Positions 36,894-45,752 are shown, counted from the stretch's first letter. The stretch: 64,000 nt of DNA from Flavobacterium sp. YJ01 (GCF_029320955.1 NZ_CP119757.1:558001-622000); one strand, 5' to 3'. Made by a program: numbers and translations. Notes: generated by a model from the letters alone, not told the origin.

Positions 36894-37667
36894 TTATAAT
36901 GTAATAGTTGTATGCGGAATATCTGAATTTTGAAGCATTCTGTGATGCCCGATTTTGATTTTCTGCACACCCCTTGATAAACTGTTGAAACAGTTATCCA
37001 ATTTTGGAATCATACCAGAATGGATTACTTTTTCTTCTTTTAGTTTATTATATAATGTTTCGTTGATTTGGGTTATTACAGACGAATCATCTTCTGAATC
37101 CATTAAAACACCTTGTTTTTCAAAACAGTAAGTCAGCGTAACATCAAAAACTTCCGATAAAGCAATTGATAATTCACTTGCAATGGTGTCAGCATTCGTG
37201 TTTAGCAATTGTCCATTTTTATCATGTGTAATTGCACAGAAAACAGGAACAACTCCAGCTTCTAATAAAGTTGCCAGTAATTTGGTGTTGACTTGTTTTA
37301 CATCGCCTACAAAACCGTAATCTATTGTCGGGTGATTTCTTTTTGTTGACTGAATTAAATTTCCGTCAGCTCCAGAAAAACCAATTGCATTGTTGTCTTT
37401 AGCCTGCAATTGCGCCACAATATGCTTATTGATTTGTCCAGCGTAAATCATTACCACAACATCAAGCATTGGAGCATCTGTAATTCGGCGTCCGTCGATC
37501 ATTTGCGGAACTAAACCAATACTCTGCGCCATTTTCGTAGCCGATTTTCCACCGCCGTGAACTAAAACTTTATAGCCTTCAATTTTAGAAAAATCGGTTA
37601 AGAATTGTTCTAATTCTGCTGGATTGTCAATGATGTTTCCACCTATTTTGATTACGGTAACTTTCAT
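36894..37667 (-). CDS. argB: N-acylglutamate kinase
   Basis: This amino-acid kinase phosphorylates the side chain of N-acetyl- or N-succinylglutamate. The 257-residue protein has the N-terminal VIKIGGNIIDN phosphate loop, VLVHGGGKSATKMAQ, FSGADGNLIQ and NTNADTIASELS. Its length equals the arginine-insensitive (E. coli-like) form; the N-terminal helix used for arginine feedback inhibition in other bacteria is absent. If the enzyme is not feedback-regulated, control would have to act elsewhere, such as at the operon leader. Confidence 0.94.
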   Translation of the reverse strand: MKVTVIKIGGNIIDNPAELEQFLTDFSKIEGYKVLVHGGGKSATKMAQSIGLVPQMIDGRRITDAPMLDVVVMIYAGQINKHIVAQLQAKDNNAIGFSGADGNLIQSTKRNHPTIDYGFVGDVKQVNTKLLATLLEAGVVPVFCAITHDKNGQLLNTNADTIASELSIALSEVFDVTLTYCFEKQGVLMDSEDDSSVITQINETLYNKLKEEKVIHSGMIPKLDNCFNSLSRGVQKIKIGHHRMLQNSDIPHTTITL

Positions 37668-37750
37668 AAGATTCTAAGGTTCTGAGATTCTAAGATACTA
37701 AGTTTTTTATGTGCAAAGTTTCTTAGCATCTTAGTAGCTTAGAATCTTAG
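37668..37750. repeat. word-like inverted repeat between argF' and argB
   Basis: The left side repeats AGATTCTAAG/GGTTCTGAG words, the right side CTTAGCATCTTAG and CTTAGAATCTTAG, making a long imperfect hairpin. The same words recur near 45951-45978 upstream of the arginine leader. Confidence 0.7.
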
Positions 37751-37763
37751 CAACTTTAAAAAA

Positions 37764-38717
37764 TTATATTTTCTTCAAAATCTTTTGTAAAACTAATTGT
37801 GCTGAATACGTTCTATTATTCGCTTGTTCGATTACGATTGAATTTTCTCCATCTAAAACTTCGTCGCTTACAATTACGTTACGACGAACAGGAAGACAAT
37901 GCATGAATTTTCCGTTGTTGGTTAAAGCCATTTTTTCAGCCGTAACAGTCCAATTTGGATCGCTATTGGTTACTTTTCCGTAATCGTTGAAATTACTCCA
38001 GTTTTTTACGTAAACGAAATCGGCATTTTCAAACGCTTTGTTTTGATCATATTCGATTGTGCAGTTTTTTGTTATTTCTGGACTTAACTCGTAACCTTCT
38101 GGATGTGTGATTACAAAATCCATATCTTTTTGCATCTGCATCATTTCTACAAATGAATTCGCAACTGCTTGTGGTAAAGCCTTTGGATGTGGTGCCCAAG
38201 AAAGAACAACTTTTTGTTTTTCTTTATGTCTAGGTTTGAATTCTTCCATTGTAATCGCATCTGCTAATGACTGCAACGGATGACGAATAGCACTTTCCAT
38301 ATTTACAATTGGAACTGTAGCGTATTTCAAAAATCCTGAAATTACAGTTTCCTGATAATCTTTTTCTTTGTCAACCAAACCAGCAAAAGCACGGATTGCA
38401 ATAATATCACAATATTGTGAAACTACTTCTGCCGCTTCTTTAATATGTTCTGATGCGCCAGAATTCATAACGGCTCCGTCTTCGAATTCTAATGTCCATC
38501 CCTCATTGGTAAAATTCATTACCATAACGTTCATTCCTAAATTTAAAGCCGCTTTTTGAGTACTCAAACGTGTTCTTAAACTTGGGTTGAAGAATAACAT
38601 CCCAAGAGTCTTATTCTTTCCTAAACTTTGATTTTTAAGCGGATTCTTTTTGATCTTGATCGCTTGCTTTACCCATTTTGATAATGAGTTGATGTCTTTT
38701 ATTGAAATATAATTCAT
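37764..38717 (-). CDS. argF: N-acylornithine carbamoyltransferase (ArgF')
   Basis: The 317-residue transcarbamylase has the carbamoyl-phosphate motif FFNPSLRTRLST and the HCLPVRRN motif near the C-terminus, but the 80s-loop segment (DGAVMNSGASEHIKEAA) and MESAIRHPLQSLAD match the Bacteroides/Xanthomonas acyl-ornithine type rather than ordinary ornithine carbamoyltransferase. It therefore makes N-acyl-citrulline. By my recollection, B. fragilis (succinyl) has Pro90 and Xanthomonas (acetyl) has Glu92 at the selector position; here the aligned residue seems to be Ser89, so the acyl group cannot be named. Confidence 0.9.
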   Translation of the reverse strand: MNYISIKDINSLSKWVKQAIKIKKNPLKNQSLGKNKTLGMLFFNPSLRTRLSTQKAALNLGMNVMVMNFTNEGWTLEFEDGAVMNSGASEHIKEAAEVVSQYCDIIAIRAFAGLVDKEKDYQETVISGFLKYATVPIVNMESAIRHPLQSLADAITMEEFKPRHKEKQKVVLSWAPHPKALPQAVANSFVEMMQMQKDMDFVITHPEGYELSPEITKNCTIEYDQNKAFENADFVYVKNWSNFNDYGKVTNSDPNWTVTAEKMALTNNGKFMHCLPVRRNVIVSDEVLDGENSIVIEQANNRTYSAQLVLQKILKKI

Positions 38718-38730
38718 TTGTTTTCTTTTT

Positions 38731-38815
38731 AATTTAGATAATGTGATAATTAGAAAATTTGATAATTATGCATTGTCTAATTAACTAATTTTCTAATTTT
38801 CTAATTGACTTATTA
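38731..38815. repeat. word-like inverted repeat between proB and argF'
   Basis: GATAATGTGATAATTAGAAAATT on the left pairs imperfectly with AACTAATTTTCTAATTTTCTAATT on the right. It is AT-rich and includes the proB stop codon at its edge. Confidence 0.5.
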
Positions 38816-39574
38816 GATTATTTTCGTAAAAGGAATTTCGTCTTTTAATGCCTTTAAAATAAAATTATCATTTAATCCATTGACAATCCAGGTTTCGATG
38901 TTGGCTGCTTTTGAAATTGCGGCTGCTTCTATTTTAGATTGCATTCCTCCTGTTCCATGTGATGATTTTGATTCGCCGATTTCTTTTTCAAGCGACTTCA
39001 AATCATTTACCAATTTTATCGTTTCCGGATTTTCATTGTGAATTGAATTCTTTGTATAAATTCCGTTTGTATTAGTTGCAATAATCAGAATATCAACATT
39101 TAAAAGAACTGCTGTTAAAGCTGCTAACTTATCATTATCTCCAAACCGAATCTCATCTGTGGCAACGGTATCATTCTCATTAATAATCGGAATGTAATTG
39201 TTCTTAACTAATACATTAATGGTATTTACAATGTTCTTTTTGGTCTGTTCTTTTTCAAAATCAGAATAAGAAAGCAAACACTGCGAAGTATTTAAGCCTA
39301 AATCCTTAAAATTTTCATTGTAAATCCGCATTAAATGAGGCTGTCCGATTGAAGCTAAAGCCTGTTTTACAAAAACATCTTTATCTTGATTATCCAGCTT
39401 CACAAACTGCTTCGCCGCCGCAATTGCTCCCGAACTTACGATGATAAACTCATATTCATCGTTTAAGGCCGCAATCTGTATTCCTAGGTCTTCAATCTTT
39501 CCCCGCGAAATATGATTTGTTTCTTTGGTTAAAGTATTGCTTCCTATTTTTAATAAAATCCGTTTCTTACCCAT
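38813..39574 (-). CDS. proB: glutamate 5-kinase without PUA domain
   Basis: This kinase phosphorylates glutamate for proline synthesis. The 253-residue amino-acid-kinase domain only: LLKIGSNTLTKE at the start, IIVSSGAIAAAKQF, PIINENDTVATDEIRFGDND, and SSHGTGGMQSKIEAA. The C-terminal PUA domain of the 367-residue E. coli enzyme is absent. It is placed inside the arginine run next to proA, so the proline branch would be made with the arginine enzymes. Confidence 0.94.
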   Translation of the reverse strand: MGKKRILLKIGSNTLTKETNHISRGKIEDLGIQIAALNDEYEFIIVSSGAIAAAKQFVKLDNQDKDVFVKQALASIGQPHLMRIYNENFKDLGLNTSQCLLSYSDFEKEQTKKNIVNTINVLVKNNYIPIINENDTVATDEIRFGDNDKLAALTAVLLNVDILIIATNTNGIYTKNSIHNENPETIKLVNDLKSLEKEIGESKSSHGTGGMQSKIEAAAISKAANIETWIVNGLNDNFILKALKDEIPFTKII

Positions 39575-39766
39575 TGTTGTTGTTTTGATGCGATTTTTTT
39601 TAACCGCAAAGTGCGCAAGGTTTTTTGATATACTTTGTGCTTACAAACGCTAAGTTCGCAAAGCTTTATCTATAGTTAAATTCCAAAAAATAAATTCCAA
39701 ATTCCAATAATCTTAAATCAAAAATCGTTAATCATCAATCTAAAATCTGAACTCTAAAATCTAAAA

Positions 39767-40960
39767 TTATCTTATCTGTCCTTCTCCGTAAACGTACCAT
39801 TTGTTTGTTACGAGATGTTGTAAACCAATTGGACCTCTTTGGTGAAGTTTATCGGTACTTATTGCTAATTCACCACCAAGTCCGAATTGTCCGCCGTCTG
39901 TGAAACGGGTTGAAGCATTTTGGTAAACAGCTGCGGCATCGATCGATTCCATAAACTGCTGTGCGACTTCATTATCTCTCGTAATAATTGCTGCAGAATG
40001 TCCTCCACAATATTTATTAATCATATCGATTGCGTGATCTTGAGAATCGATGGTTCCAATCACAATTTTATAATCTAAAAACTCTTCGTACCAAATATCC
40101 TCGTTTACGATAGTTTTGGTATTTTCGAAATTCTCTAATGATTTATCTACTATAACTTCAACTTTTGATTCTATTAACTCTTCAATCAGCATTGCAGTAA
40201 AACCTTCAAAATTGGGAAGTTTCGAATCAATTAAAACTTTATCCAAAGCATTACAAGCTGATATCTTAGCTGTTTTAGCATTTAAAATTACTTTTAAAGC
40301 CAAATCTGTATCTGCTTTTTCATGAACGTAAACAAAATTATTTCCTCGTCCGCTTACGATTACGGGACACGTTGCATGCGCTTTTACAAACTCAATTAGT
40401 TTTTCTCCGCCTCTTGGAACTATTAAATCGACTTTTTGAGTAGGTTTTTCTAAAAAAGCCTGAGTTTCTGTTCTGTTGTAATTCAGATATTCCACCCAGT
40501 CTTTTGAAACTCCGTTATCTTCTAAAGCTTTGTGCCAAAGACTTACGATTTTCAAATTTGATTTTAAAGACTCTTTTCCTCCTTTTAATAGAATCTTATT
40601 TCCAGATTTAAAAGCAATTCCTCCCGCTTCTATTGTAACATCAGGACGAGATTCATAAATAATTAAGATCGTTCCGAAAGCGGCGGTTTTGTTGACCACT
40701 TTTATTCCATTATCATGAGTAAAATGAAAGCGCTCAACGCCAACGGGATCTTCCTGAGAAGCCAATTGGTTTAATGATAAAATCATTTCGTCAACTTTTT
40801 TATCATCTACTTTTAAGCGTTCTTCCATCGCTAAATCTGAGCCGTCGTAATCGGCAAGATCTTCCTGATTGGTCAAGATTATCTCATTCCGCTCCTGCTC
40901 GACCAGCTTTGCCATAGTCCGCAAAACCGCATCGCGTGTTTCAATTGATAATGGTTTCAT
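39767..40960 (-). CDS. proA: gamma-glutamyl phosphate reductase
   Basis: This NADPH-dependent aldehyde-dehydrogenase-fold enzyme reduces glutamyl-5-phosphate to the semialdehyde. The 397 residues contain VIYESRPDVTIEAGGIAFKSGN, VPRGGEKLIEFV, the catalytic cysteine in AKTAKISACNALDKVLI, and the closing DGGQFGLGGELAISTDKLHQRGPIGL. It precedes proB in the same run. The 192-base spacer to proB contains word-like repeats (CCGCAAAGTGCGCAAGG; TCTAAAATCTAAAATT). Confidence 0.96.
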   Translation of the reverse strand: MKPLSIETRDAVLRTMAKLVEQERNEIILTNQEDLADYDGSDLAMEERLKVDDKKVDEMILSLNQLASQEDPVGVERFHFTHDNGIKVVNKTAAFGTILIIYESRPDVTIEAGGIAFKSGNKILLKGGKESLKSNLKIVSLWHKALEDNGVSKDWVEYLNYNRTETQAFLEKPTQKVDLIVPRGGEKLIEFVKAHATCPVIVSGRGNNFVYVHEKADTDLALKVILNAKTAKISACNALDKVLIDSKLPNFEGFTAMLIEELIESKVEVIVDKSLENFENTKTIVNEDIWYEEFLDYKIVIGTIDSQDHAIDMINKYCGGHSAAIITRDNEVAQQFMESIDAAAVYQNASTRFTDGGQFGLGGELAISTDKLHQRGPIGLQHLVTNKWYVYGEGQIR

Positions 40961-41017
40961 AATTTCAAGTGGGTTGGTTGTTTTTTGGTTGTTTCTTTTT
41001 ATCGAAACTTATTGATA

Positions 41018-41044
41018 CCTAACAGGTTTTAGAAACCTGCTAGG
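41018..41044. repeat. inverted repeat of CCTAACAGGTTT type, second copy
   Basis: CCTAACAGGTTT-TAG-AAACCTGCTAGG, one mismatch in the arms, between argD and proA. It shares its left arm word with the palindrome at 35528-35560. Confidence 0.75.
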
Positions 41045-41056
41045 ATAATTGTGTAT

Positions 41057-42196
41057 TTAGTTTTTTAATTCTTCTAAACTTTCTTTTAAAGCTTTTACGA
41101 ACGTATCGATATCCGCTTTTTTCACAGTCAAAGGCGGTAAAATTCTTAATAGATTTTTATTGTTTGCACTTCCCGTAAAAATGTGTTTTTCGATTATTAA
41201 TTTCTTTCTTAAAGCTGCAACATCAAAATCAAACTCTACTCCTAGCATTAATCCTTTTCCTTTTACTTGTTTGATTCCTTCAACTTCTTTGATTTTTTCT
41301 AAGAAATATTCATAAACTTCATTTACATTCTTTTGTAAATCCAGTTTTTCGATTACATCTAAAACTGCAATTCCTGCTGCACAAGACAAATGGCTTCCGC
41401 CGAAAGTCGTTCCTAATAATCCAAAACTTGCTTCGAATTTTGGAGAGATTAAAATCGCTCCAACCGGAAATCCGTTCCCCATTCCTTTTGCAACTGAAAT
41501 AATATCAGCGTTAATTCCGTGATGTTGGAAAGCAAAGAATTTTCCGCTTCTTCCGTATCCTGATTGAACTTCGTCTAAAATCAAAACAACATCGTGTTTT
41601 TTACATGCTTTCTCTAAAGCCTGAAAAAACTCAGTTGTTCCTTGGTCTAAACCTCCAACTCCTTGAATTCCTTCGATAATTACTGCTGTAACATCGCCTT
41701 TAGCTAATTCAGCTTCAACTAATTCGATTTGGTTTAAAGGTAAAAAAGTAACTACTTGCTGTGCATTAATTGGAGCAACAATTTTTATGTTATCCGTAAC
41801 CGCAACAGCTGCAGAAGTTCTTCCGTGGAAAGAATTATCAAAAGCTACAACTCTTGATTTTCCGTTATGAAAAGATGCTAATTTTAAAGCATTTTCATTC
41901 GCTTCAGCTCCAGAACTGCATAAAAACAATTCGTAATCTTCAAGACCAGAAAGCTTTCCTAATTTCTGAGCCAATTCTACCTGCAAAGGATTCTGAATGG
42001 CATTTGAATAAAAACCTAAGTTATCTATCTGATTCTTCAATTTTGCTACATAATCCGGCTGTGTGTGTCCAATAGAAATCACACCATGTCCGCTGTATAA
42101 ATCTAAATATTCTACTCCTTTGTCGTCAATAATTGTACAATCTACTGCTTTTACTGGAGTTATGTCGTATAATGGGTAAACGTTGAATAAGTTCAT
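41057..42196 (-). CDS. argD: N-acylornithine aminotransferase
   Basis: This class III PLP aminotransferase makes N-acylornithine from the semialdehyde. The 379 residues include the phosphate-binding LCSSGAEANENALKLA, NSFHGRTSAAVAVTDN, LILDEVQSGYGRSG and the PLP-lysine segment DIISVAKGMGNGFPVGA. All are as expected for ArgD. In this pathway the acyl group (acetyl or succinyl) must match that of the neighbouring enzymes. Confidence 0.94.
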   Translation of the reverse strand: MNLFNVYPLYDITPVKAVDCTIIDDKGVEYLDLYSGHGVISIGHTQPDYVAKLKNQIDNLGFYSNAIQNPLQVELAQKLGKLSGLEDYELFLCSSGAEANENALKLASFHNGKSRVVAFDNSFHGRTSAAVAVTDNIKIVAPINAQQVVTFLPLNQIELVEAELAKGDVTAVIIEGIQGVGGLDQGTTEFFQALEKACKKHDVVLILDEVQSGYGRSGKFFAFQHHGINADIISVAKGMGNGFPVGAILISPKFEASFGLLGTTFGGSHLSCAAGIAVLDVIEKLDLQKNVNEVYEYFLEKIKEVEGIKQVKGKGLMLGVEFDFDVAALRKKLIIEKHIFTGSANNKNLLRILPPLTVKKADIDTFVKALKESLEELKN

Positions 42197-42207
42197 TTTT
42201 TCTTTTT

Positions 42208-42276
42208 AGTTGTTGGTTGATTGTTGTTGGTTGATGGTCTTATGTGATGTTTCCATCAACTATAAACCAACAACTA
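42208..42276. repeat. word-like inverted repeat between argC and argD
   Basis: TAGTTGTTGGTT (42208-42219) and AACCAACAACTA (42265-42276) are perfect complements; TTGATGG/CCATCAA (42231-42237, 42253-42259) forms an inner stem. The left arm is itself a tandem of TTGTTGGTTGA words. Confidence 0.75.
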
Positions 42277-42286
42277 TCAACTATTA

Positions 42287-43264
42287 TTAAAATCCGCTTG
42301 GTTTCAAATGTAAACCTGTGGTTTCTTCTAATCCGAACATTAAATTCATGTTTTGAATCGCTTGTCCCGAAGCACCTTTGGTTAAGTTATCGATAATTGA
42401 TGTTATGAGAACCCGGTTTCCTTTTTTCAATAAACTAATGATACATTTATTCGTTTGCACCACTTGTTTCATGTTGATGTTGGTTGTAGTAATGGTTACG
42501 AAAGGTTCATCTTTATAGAACTCTTCATATTTAGCAACCAATTGCTCCAAACTATCATCGCACAATGTATAAAGCGTGGCAAAAATCCCTCTTGGAAAAT
42601 CTCCTCTGTTCGGAATGAAAAGCAATTCGCTATCAAAATCGTCTTGTAATTGAACTAAGCTTTCTCCAATTTCTCCCAAATGTTGGTGCTCAAAAGCTTT
42701 GTAATGCGACATATTGTTGTTTCTCCAGCTGAAATGAGAAGTTTCTGAAAGACTTACTCCTGCTCCTGTACTTCCAGTTGTGGCATTTATATGAACATCA
42801 TTATTCAGTAGATTATGTTCTGCTAAAGGCAATAAAGCCAATTGAATTGCAGTCGCAAAACAACCAGGATTTGCAATATAATTTGCTTTTTTAATTTCGG
42901 TTTTATTGATTTCAGGCAATCCGTAAATAAAATCTTTTCCTTCGAAATGAGCGTCTTTATTCAATCTGAAATCATTTCCTAAATCGATGATTTTGGTATG
43001 ACTCGCAAACTGATTTTCTTTCAAAAATAAAATTGATTTTCCGTGACCTAAACACAAGAAAACAACATTCACATTTGGATTGATTTCAGCTGTAAAATTC
43101 ATTTCAATGTCACCCATCAAATCGTGGTGTGCCACAGAAAGTGGCTTTCCAGCATTTGTTGTACTGTAAACAAAATCGATGTTTACGTTTGGGTGATACA
43201 TTAAAATTCTGATGAGTTCTCCGGCCGTGTAGCCCGAACCACCAATAATTCCGACATTAATCAT
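42287..43264 (-). CDS. argC: N-acylglutamyl-phosphate reductase
   Basis: This NADPH enzyme reduces N-acylglutamyl-phosphate to the semialdehyde. The 325-residue protein starts MINVGIIGGSGYTAGELIRIL (Rossmann loop) and has the active-site cysteine in YIANPGCFATAIQLALLPL, then TTGSTGAGVSLSETSHF and the HQHLGEI motif. It starts 12 bases after the stop of the small membrane-protein gene upstream. Confidence 0.95.
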   Translation of the reverse strand: MINVGIIGGSGYTAGELIRILMYHPNVNIDFVYSTTNAGKPLSVAHHDLMGDIEMNFTAEINPNVNVVFLCLGHGKSILFLKENQFASHTKIIDLGNDFRLNKDAHFEGKDFIYGLPEINKTEIKKANYIANPGCFATAIQLALLPLAEHNLLNNDVHINATTGSTGAGVSLSETSHFSWRNNNMSHYKAFEHQHLGEIGESLVQLQDDFDSELLFIPNRGDFPRGIFATLYTLCDDSLEQLVAKYEEFYKDEPFVTITTTNINMKQVVQTNKCIISLLKKGNRVLITSIIDNLTKGASGQAIQNMNLMFGLEETTGLHLKPSGF

Positions 43265-43276
43265 AGTTTCTATTTT

Positions 43277-43627
43277 TTAACTAAAATTATTTTTATCTAA
43301 ATTTTTATTTTGAGTTGGTAAAAATGCTCTAATTACAAAAAAGAGAATTATTACTTCTATTAGTAATCCTAGAAAAAGCATAAATCCTCCTCCAAAAAAA
43401 ACTAACATAAAAGGAACTGTACTAAATATTGCAAATACTTGATTGATCGGTTCAATTGGACTTGGAAAAATCAAAATAATGTAACTTAAAGCTATTATCG
43501 AAACAGATAAAATACCTGCTACAAAATTTCTATTAGTAAGAAATACTACACCTAAATCATCTTTAAAAAACAATGCAAGTCCAAACATTATTAGTATTAT
43601 AATAAATACTATAGCGACAGTAATCAT
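43277..43627 (-). CDS. small multi-pass membrane protein inside the arginine operon
   Basis: The 116-residue protein has three to four hydrophobic helices (MITVAIVFIIILIMFGLALF; FVAGILSVSIIALSYIILIF; FAIFSTVPFMLVFFGGGFML; and a C-terminal one) and a polar Lys/Asn tail. I do not recognise a family. Tight spacing (15 bases after argG, 12 before argC) puts it on the arginine transcript; a transport or regulatory role is conceivable but unsupported. Confidence 0.65.
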   Translation of the reverse strand: MITVAIVFIIILIMFGLALFFKDDLGVVFLTNRNFVAGILSVSIIALSYIILIFPSPIEPINQVFAIFSTVPFMLVFFGGGFMLFLGLLIEVIILFFVIRAFLPTQNKNLDKNNFS

Positions 43628-43642
43628 TATATGTATGCCAAA

Positions 43643-44836
43643 TTAATCATGATCTAATTGATTTACAGATGAAAATATGTTTTGTGCATTTCCAAGAATT
43701 TTGATAAATCCTTTTGCATCGTCAGATGTCCAAGCATTGTTCATTTCTCCATATTGACCAAAACCTGTGTTCATTAAATCATTTTCAGATTCGATTCCGT
43801 CAAGTGAGAAATGGTATGGTTTTAATGAAACTGTTACGGTTCCATTTACTGTTTTTTGCGTATCTTGTAAGAAAGTTTCGATGTTTCTCATAACTGGATC
43901 TAAGAACTGACCTTCGTGGAATAACATTCCGTACCAGTTTCCTAATTGTTCTTTCCAGTATTGTTGCCATTTTCCAAGAGTGTGTTTCTCTAACAAATGG
44001 TGCGCTTTTATTATAATTAATGGCGCTGCAGCTTCAAAACCAACTCTTCCTTTAATTCCGATAATTGTATCACCAACGTGAATATCTCTACCAATTGCAT
44101 AAGCACTTGCCAGTTTTTCAAGAGCTACAATATTGTTTGAAGGTTTATCTGTTTTACCGTTTATTCCAACTAATTCTCCTTGCTCAAAATGCAATGTTAC
44201 TTTTTCTTCTCCTTCTTTTTTTAATTGAGATGGATAAGCTTCACTTGGTAATGGCTGTCCTGAAGTTAAAGTTTCCTTTCCTCCTACACTTGTTCCCCAA
44301 AGTCCTTTATTAATAGAATATTGTGCTTTTTCCCAAGAGTAGTGAACTCCGTTTTTAGATAAATAATCTACTTCTTCTTGTCTTGAAAGTTTTAAATCTC
44401 TGATTGGAGTAATGATTTCGATTTCTGGAGCAATAGTTTGGAAAATCAAGTCGAAACGAATTTGGTCGTTTCCAGCGCCTGTACTTCCGTGAGCGATTGC
44501 AGTTGCTCCTACTTTTTTAGCGTATTTAATTGCTTCAATTGCTTGAAAAACACGCTCTGCACTTACTGATAATGGATATGTATTGTTTTTTAATACGTTT
44601 CCAAAAATCAGATATTTTATAGCTTTATCGTAATACTTATCTAAAATTGTTAAGTTGGCGTGTTGTGCGCTTCCTAACTCATAAGCTCTTTTTTCAATAG
44701 CTGTTAATTCTTCAGCAGAAAATCCTCCTGTATCTACAAGAACAGTGTGAACTTCGTATCCTTTTTCATTTTTTAAATATTTCAAACAATACGAGGTATC
44801 TAATCCTCCGCTATAAGCTAATACTACTTTTTTCAT
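43643..44836 (-). CDS. argG: argininosuccinate synthase
   Basis: This ATP-dependent ligase joins citrulline and aspartate. The 397 residues begin with the PP-loop VLAYSGGLDTSYCLKYL; AIAHGSTGAGNDQIRFDL and SINKGLWGTSVGGKETL follow. It is second in the operon, 55 bases after the GNAT gene. Early placement of argG ahead of argC is the usual Bacteroidota order. Confidence 0.95.
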   Translation of the reverse strand: MKKVVLAYSGGLDTSYCLKYLKNEKGYEVHTVLVDTGGFSAEELTAIEKRAYELGSAQHANLTILDKYYDKAIKYLIFGNVLKNNTYPLSVSAERVFQAIEAIKYAKKVGATAIAHGSTGAGNDQIRFDLIFQTIAPEIEIITPIRDLKLSRQEEVDYLSKNGVHYSWEKAQYSINKGLWGTSVGGKETLTSGQPLPSEAYPSQLKKEGEEKVTLHFEQGELVGINGKTDKPSNNIVALEKLASAYAIGRDIHVGDTIIGIKGRVGFEAAAPLIIIKAHHLLEKHTLGKWQQYWKEQLGNWYGMLFHEGQFLDPVMRNIETFLQDTQKTVNGTVTVSLKPYHFSLDGIESENDLMNTGFGQYGEMNNAWTSDDAKGFIKILGNAQNIFSSVNQLDHD

Positions 44837-44891
44837 TTTTTATAATTTTGGCTAATACTTTCGTATTTAGCAGTTTGAGATTTATTTTTGA

Positions 44892-45539
44892 TTAAATTTT
44901 AAATAAAAAAAACAATGACAATATTTTGTTTAAAAAAAAAGCCTGCTTAATTTTTTTAAGTCTGCTTAAAACAGCCTCGTTAAAAGGATGTCTTGGCGGT
45001 GTTTTTTGTTTTTCTTTCGGATCGTACAACATTCCGGTACAAAGACACATTTTGTTTTCTTTACTTTGTAAAATTGGAAAATTTGTACAGGTTTTACAGC
45101 CAGCCCAGAAACTAGGATCAGTTGTCAATTCTGAGAAAGGAACTGGTTTATAACCTAGTTCAGAGTTAATTTTCATAACTGCTAAACCAGTTGTGATTCC
45201 AAATATTTTAGCATCCGGAAATCTTTTCAAAGAATAATCAAAGACCTTCGATTTTATTTTTTTTGCCAAACCATGACTTCTATAATCTGGATGCACAATT
45301 AATCCAGAATGAGCAACAAATTTTCCGTGCTGCCAGCTTTCTATGTAACAAAAACCTGCAAACTTTCCATCAGCCAAAGCAATCATTGCATCACCGTTTG
45401 CCATTTTTTTCTGAATGTACTCAGGAGTTCTTTTAGCAATCCCCGTACCTCTTAACAAGGCAGATGATTCTATCGTATCGCAAATTTCTTGTGCGAATTT
45501 GAAGTGTTCTTCCTGGGTAACAACAATAGAGATCTTCAT
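44892..45539 (-). CDS. GNAT acyltransferase, candidate N-acylglutamate synthase
   Basis: First gene of the arginine/proline run. The 215-residue protein has a GNAT core (acyl-CoA loop VHPDYRSHGLAKKIKSKVF at about 82-100) and an unusual C-terminal extension with four cysteines: C148 and C151 (WAGCKTCTNF), C165 and C167 (KMCLCTG), a CxxC...CxC set that could bind zinc. No classical ArgA or ArgJ is present, and the operon otherwise has every later step, so it is the natural candidate to acylate glutamate with acetyl- or succinyl-CoA. That function is inferred from position. The last 15 residues are hydrophobic and may be a shifted end. Confidence 0.78.
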   Translation of the reverse strand: MKISIVVTQEEHFKFAQEICDTIESSALLRGTGIAKRTPEYIQKKMANGDAMIALADGKFAGFCYIESWQHGKFVAHSGLIVHPDYRSHGLAKKIKSKVFDYSLKRFPDAKIFGITTGLAVMKINSELGYKPVPFSELTTDPSFWAGCKTCTNFPILQSKENKMCLCTGMLYDPKEKQKTPPRHPFNEAVLSRLKKIKQAFFLNKILSLFFLFKI

Positions 45540-45695
45540 TTCAATAATTGAAGTTAGAGTTAAAAATTAAAGCATATTGATTCGTTTGAAATCCAGAATT
45601 GAATCCAATAAAATTAAGCAAAACAGAAGTAACATTCTCAAAATCAAAAGCTTGATCAAGAAAATTTACAAAATAATAAATACTTTTAGGATATG

Positions 45696-45712
45696 TTTGT
45701 CCAATGGACAAA
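45696..45712 (-). other. leader hairpin able to compete with the upstream RNA fold
   Basis: TTTGTCC (45696-45702) and GGACAAA (45706-45712) are perfect complements with a three-base loop. The GGACAAA segment (as read on the plus strand) is equally complementary to TTTGTCC at 45819-45825, part of the P1 side of the three-way junction. The two pairings exclude each other, as in riboswitch expression platforms. Confidence 0.45.
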
Positions 45713-45752
45713 TTATGTGATTTCAAAATGAAAAATGGATATGAATAAATAT

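Noticed and set aside
45541..45726. 61-residue minus-strand frame directly upstream of the GNAT gene
   Set aside because: It starts with TTG, has no ribosome site, no recognisable pattern and overlaps the leader hairpin at 45696-45712. I read this stretch as untranslated leader.
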